A stretch of 30,787 nt of DNA from a virus. Location: positions 1 to 30,787 of the IMG/VR virus record IMGVR_UViG_3300025645_000299. One strand, 5' to 3'. Below, piece by piece: positions 29,911-30,787 of this stretch (position 1 is its first letter; each line of letters begins with the position of its first letter). The notes under the pieces are model-generated. The model was given only the letters and a program-made list of their open reading frames with translations. It made no database searches and was not told where the DNA came from. A program made the position numbers and the translations under genes.

Positions 29911-30396
29911 ATGAAAGCAGTAAATAACAATGGAATAATAACTACATACCCGGACGTACCAGTAAAGTTTAAATCGTCAACAGGGTATCATTTAAACGCT
30001 AGAAGTATGACAGCAGACGAGCTTCGTAATGCAGGTTTATTTGATGTAATAATAGATGAGAATTATGATTCTAGAATACACGACTTAGGTGAAATATATT
30101 GGGATACAGCAGCAACAGTATTTAGAAAAGATACAATAGATAAAACTTGGTCGCAAACATTAGCAGAGTTAAAAGAGCAAAAGATCACAAACTATAAACA
30201 TATAACAGGTAGTGAATTAGCGAAAACAGATTGGTATATTATAAGACAAACAGACAATGGTGAAACAGTACCTACCGAAATAGTAGAAGCAAGACAATTA
30301 CTGCGTAACCAAACTACACAAGTAGAAAACGAAGTAAACGCTTTAACTACAAAAAAACAAGTTATATTATACGATTACCCAGAATATGAGTCTTAG
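29911..30396 (+). CDS. small fibre-associated protein B (161 aa)
   Basis: The N-terminal about 75 residues (MKAVNNNGIITTYPDVPVKF, then MTADELRNAGLFDVIIDENY, then LGEIYWD) are homologous to the previous gene. The C-terminal half is a helical section with HITGSELAKTDWYIIRQTDN and VEARQLLRNQTTQVENEVNA, a pattern common in phage tail fibre assembly proteins (DUF4376-like, low certainty). This looks like the longer partner of a duplicated pair. It overlaps the following LamG gene by 11 bases. Confidence 0.68.
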   Translation: MKAVNNNGIITTYPDVPVKFKSSTGYHLNARSMTADELRNAGLFDVIIDENYDSRIHDLGEIYWDTAATVFRKDTIDKTWSQTLAELKEQKITNYKHITGSELAKTDWYIIRQTDNGETVPTEIVEARQLLRNQTTQVENEVNALTTKKQVILYDYPEYES

Positions 30397-30787
30397 AAAA
30401 AGATTATTAGTTAAACCACCTAGTGGTGCATTAGTACCATCAGAACACTTTGGAGTAGTATTATACGAAGGAGATGGTTCATCATCACATTCTATTAACG
30501 GAGGTAAGTTTGGTGCGGCTGCTTATTTAAATGGAGGAAGTGCTTATATACAAATACCTTTACCTAATATAACAGGTAATCCTGTTTTTAGTATTAGTTT
30601 TTGGATTAATCCTTCTTCAATTAATGGTACACCTATAATGTTTGGTAATGCAAGTAACGGTGCGGCATTTATAACTTTTCTTAATTCAAGTAATAAATTA
30701 AATTTTGGAAGATATGGTGATTCTTTGGGTGATAGTACAGCGTCAATTCCAAATAATACTTGGACTCATATAGCAATATCAAATAAT
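30386..30787 (+). CDS. LamG-domain tail/adhesin protein, N-terminal part (3' end outside window)
   Basis: The ATG lies inside the end of the previous gene and the frame is open to the last base (134 codons). After a short basic start (MSLRKRLLVKPPSGALVP) a LamG/concanavalin A-like domain begins: GVVLYEGDG, GKFGAAAYLNGGSAYIQIPL, VFSISFWINPSS and finally NTWTHIAISNN, where the window ends in the middle of the domain. It is on the same strand and in the same frame as the LamG gene fragment at the left edge, and both may be parts of one gene or of paralogous genes. Confidence 0.75.
   Translation, partial: MSLRKRLLVKPPSGALVPSEHFGVVLYEGDGSSSHSINGGKFGAAAYLNGGSAYIQIPLPNITGNPVFSISFWINPSSINGTPIMFGNASNGAAFITFLNSSNKLNFGRYGDSLGDSTASIPNNTWTHIAISNN

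Noticed and set aside
1-30787. Whether the window is a complete circular genome joined end to end
   Set aside because: No sequence overlap between the ends is visible, and the direct join would truncate a LamG domain. An open or partial genome fits better, though frame and strand agree.
1-30787. tRNA genes, integrase, repressor or attachment site
   Set aside because: I looked for cloverleaf-like GTTCRANYC blocks, tyrosine or serine recombinase motifs and a repressor-like divergent control region, and saw none.

Overview
The window is a piece of a double-stranded DNA tailed-phage genome, most likely a siphovirus of a marine member of the Bacteroidota (Flavobacteriia-like host). The evidence is a low GC content (about 30% by eye), starts without Shine-Dalgarno sequences but with A/T-rich leaders, a TAnnTTTG-type host promoter motif, and protein types I recall from marine Bacteroidota phages: an XkdF-type prohead protease, a DUF6712-like connector, LamG-containing tail proteins and small CGCD-type and CCDGSLEAQGIG-type orphan proteins. 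No integrase, repressor, tRNA gene, CRISPR array or insertion sequence was found. All genes but one read on the plus strand. They are tightly packed, with many ATGA or TAATG overlaps.

Layout. 1-2595: the 3' end of a LamG tail/adhesin gene, two tiny membrane proteins, an M15 peptidase endolysin and a 3-TM holin that overlap deeply. 2596-2687: a short intergenic region with palindromes, the probable early control region. 2688-8836: early DNA-metabolism genes, namely NinG, a two-domain unknown, a protein ending in an SSB-like DDDGLPF tail, a DnaB/RecA-type ATPase, a sigma-like protein, a PD-(D/E)XK-like protein, a dATP/dGTP diphosphohydrolase-like protein, a free-standing HNH endonuclease, a RecB/RecE-type nuclease and a DnaA domain-IV-like protein. 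8886-10430: a small basic protein, then small and large terminase. 10420-11145: a lone minus-strand gene, three small plus-strand genes and a strong terminator. 11179-20184: the tail module, with a tail assembly chaperone that has a -1 frameshift extension, tail completion proteins, a 1424-aa tail/baseplate protein and the tape measure. 20215-26474: the head module, with protease, scaffold, major capsid, tail tube, portal and connector. 26544-30787: tail fibre, two duplicated small fibre-associated proteins and the 5' part of a second LamG gene.

The most notable signal is a bipartite motif, A(6-8)-N(11-12)-TATTATATA. It occurs six times, only in front of morphogenesis transcription units. In five cases it ends exactly three bases before the ATG. 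I read it as a phage late promoter, possibly recognised through the sigma-like protein at 4951-5508, and likely producing leaderless or near-leaderless mRNAs. Three hairpin-plus-U-tract terminators separate the late units. Two further strong signals are the programmed -1 frameshift at a nine-T run in the tail chaperone gene and the SSB-type C-terminal tail on a 97-aa early protein.

Both window ends lie in LamG-type tail genes on the same strand and in the same frame, but the direct join would be missing half a LamG domain. The window is therefore probably an incomplete, perhaps circularly permuted, genome.
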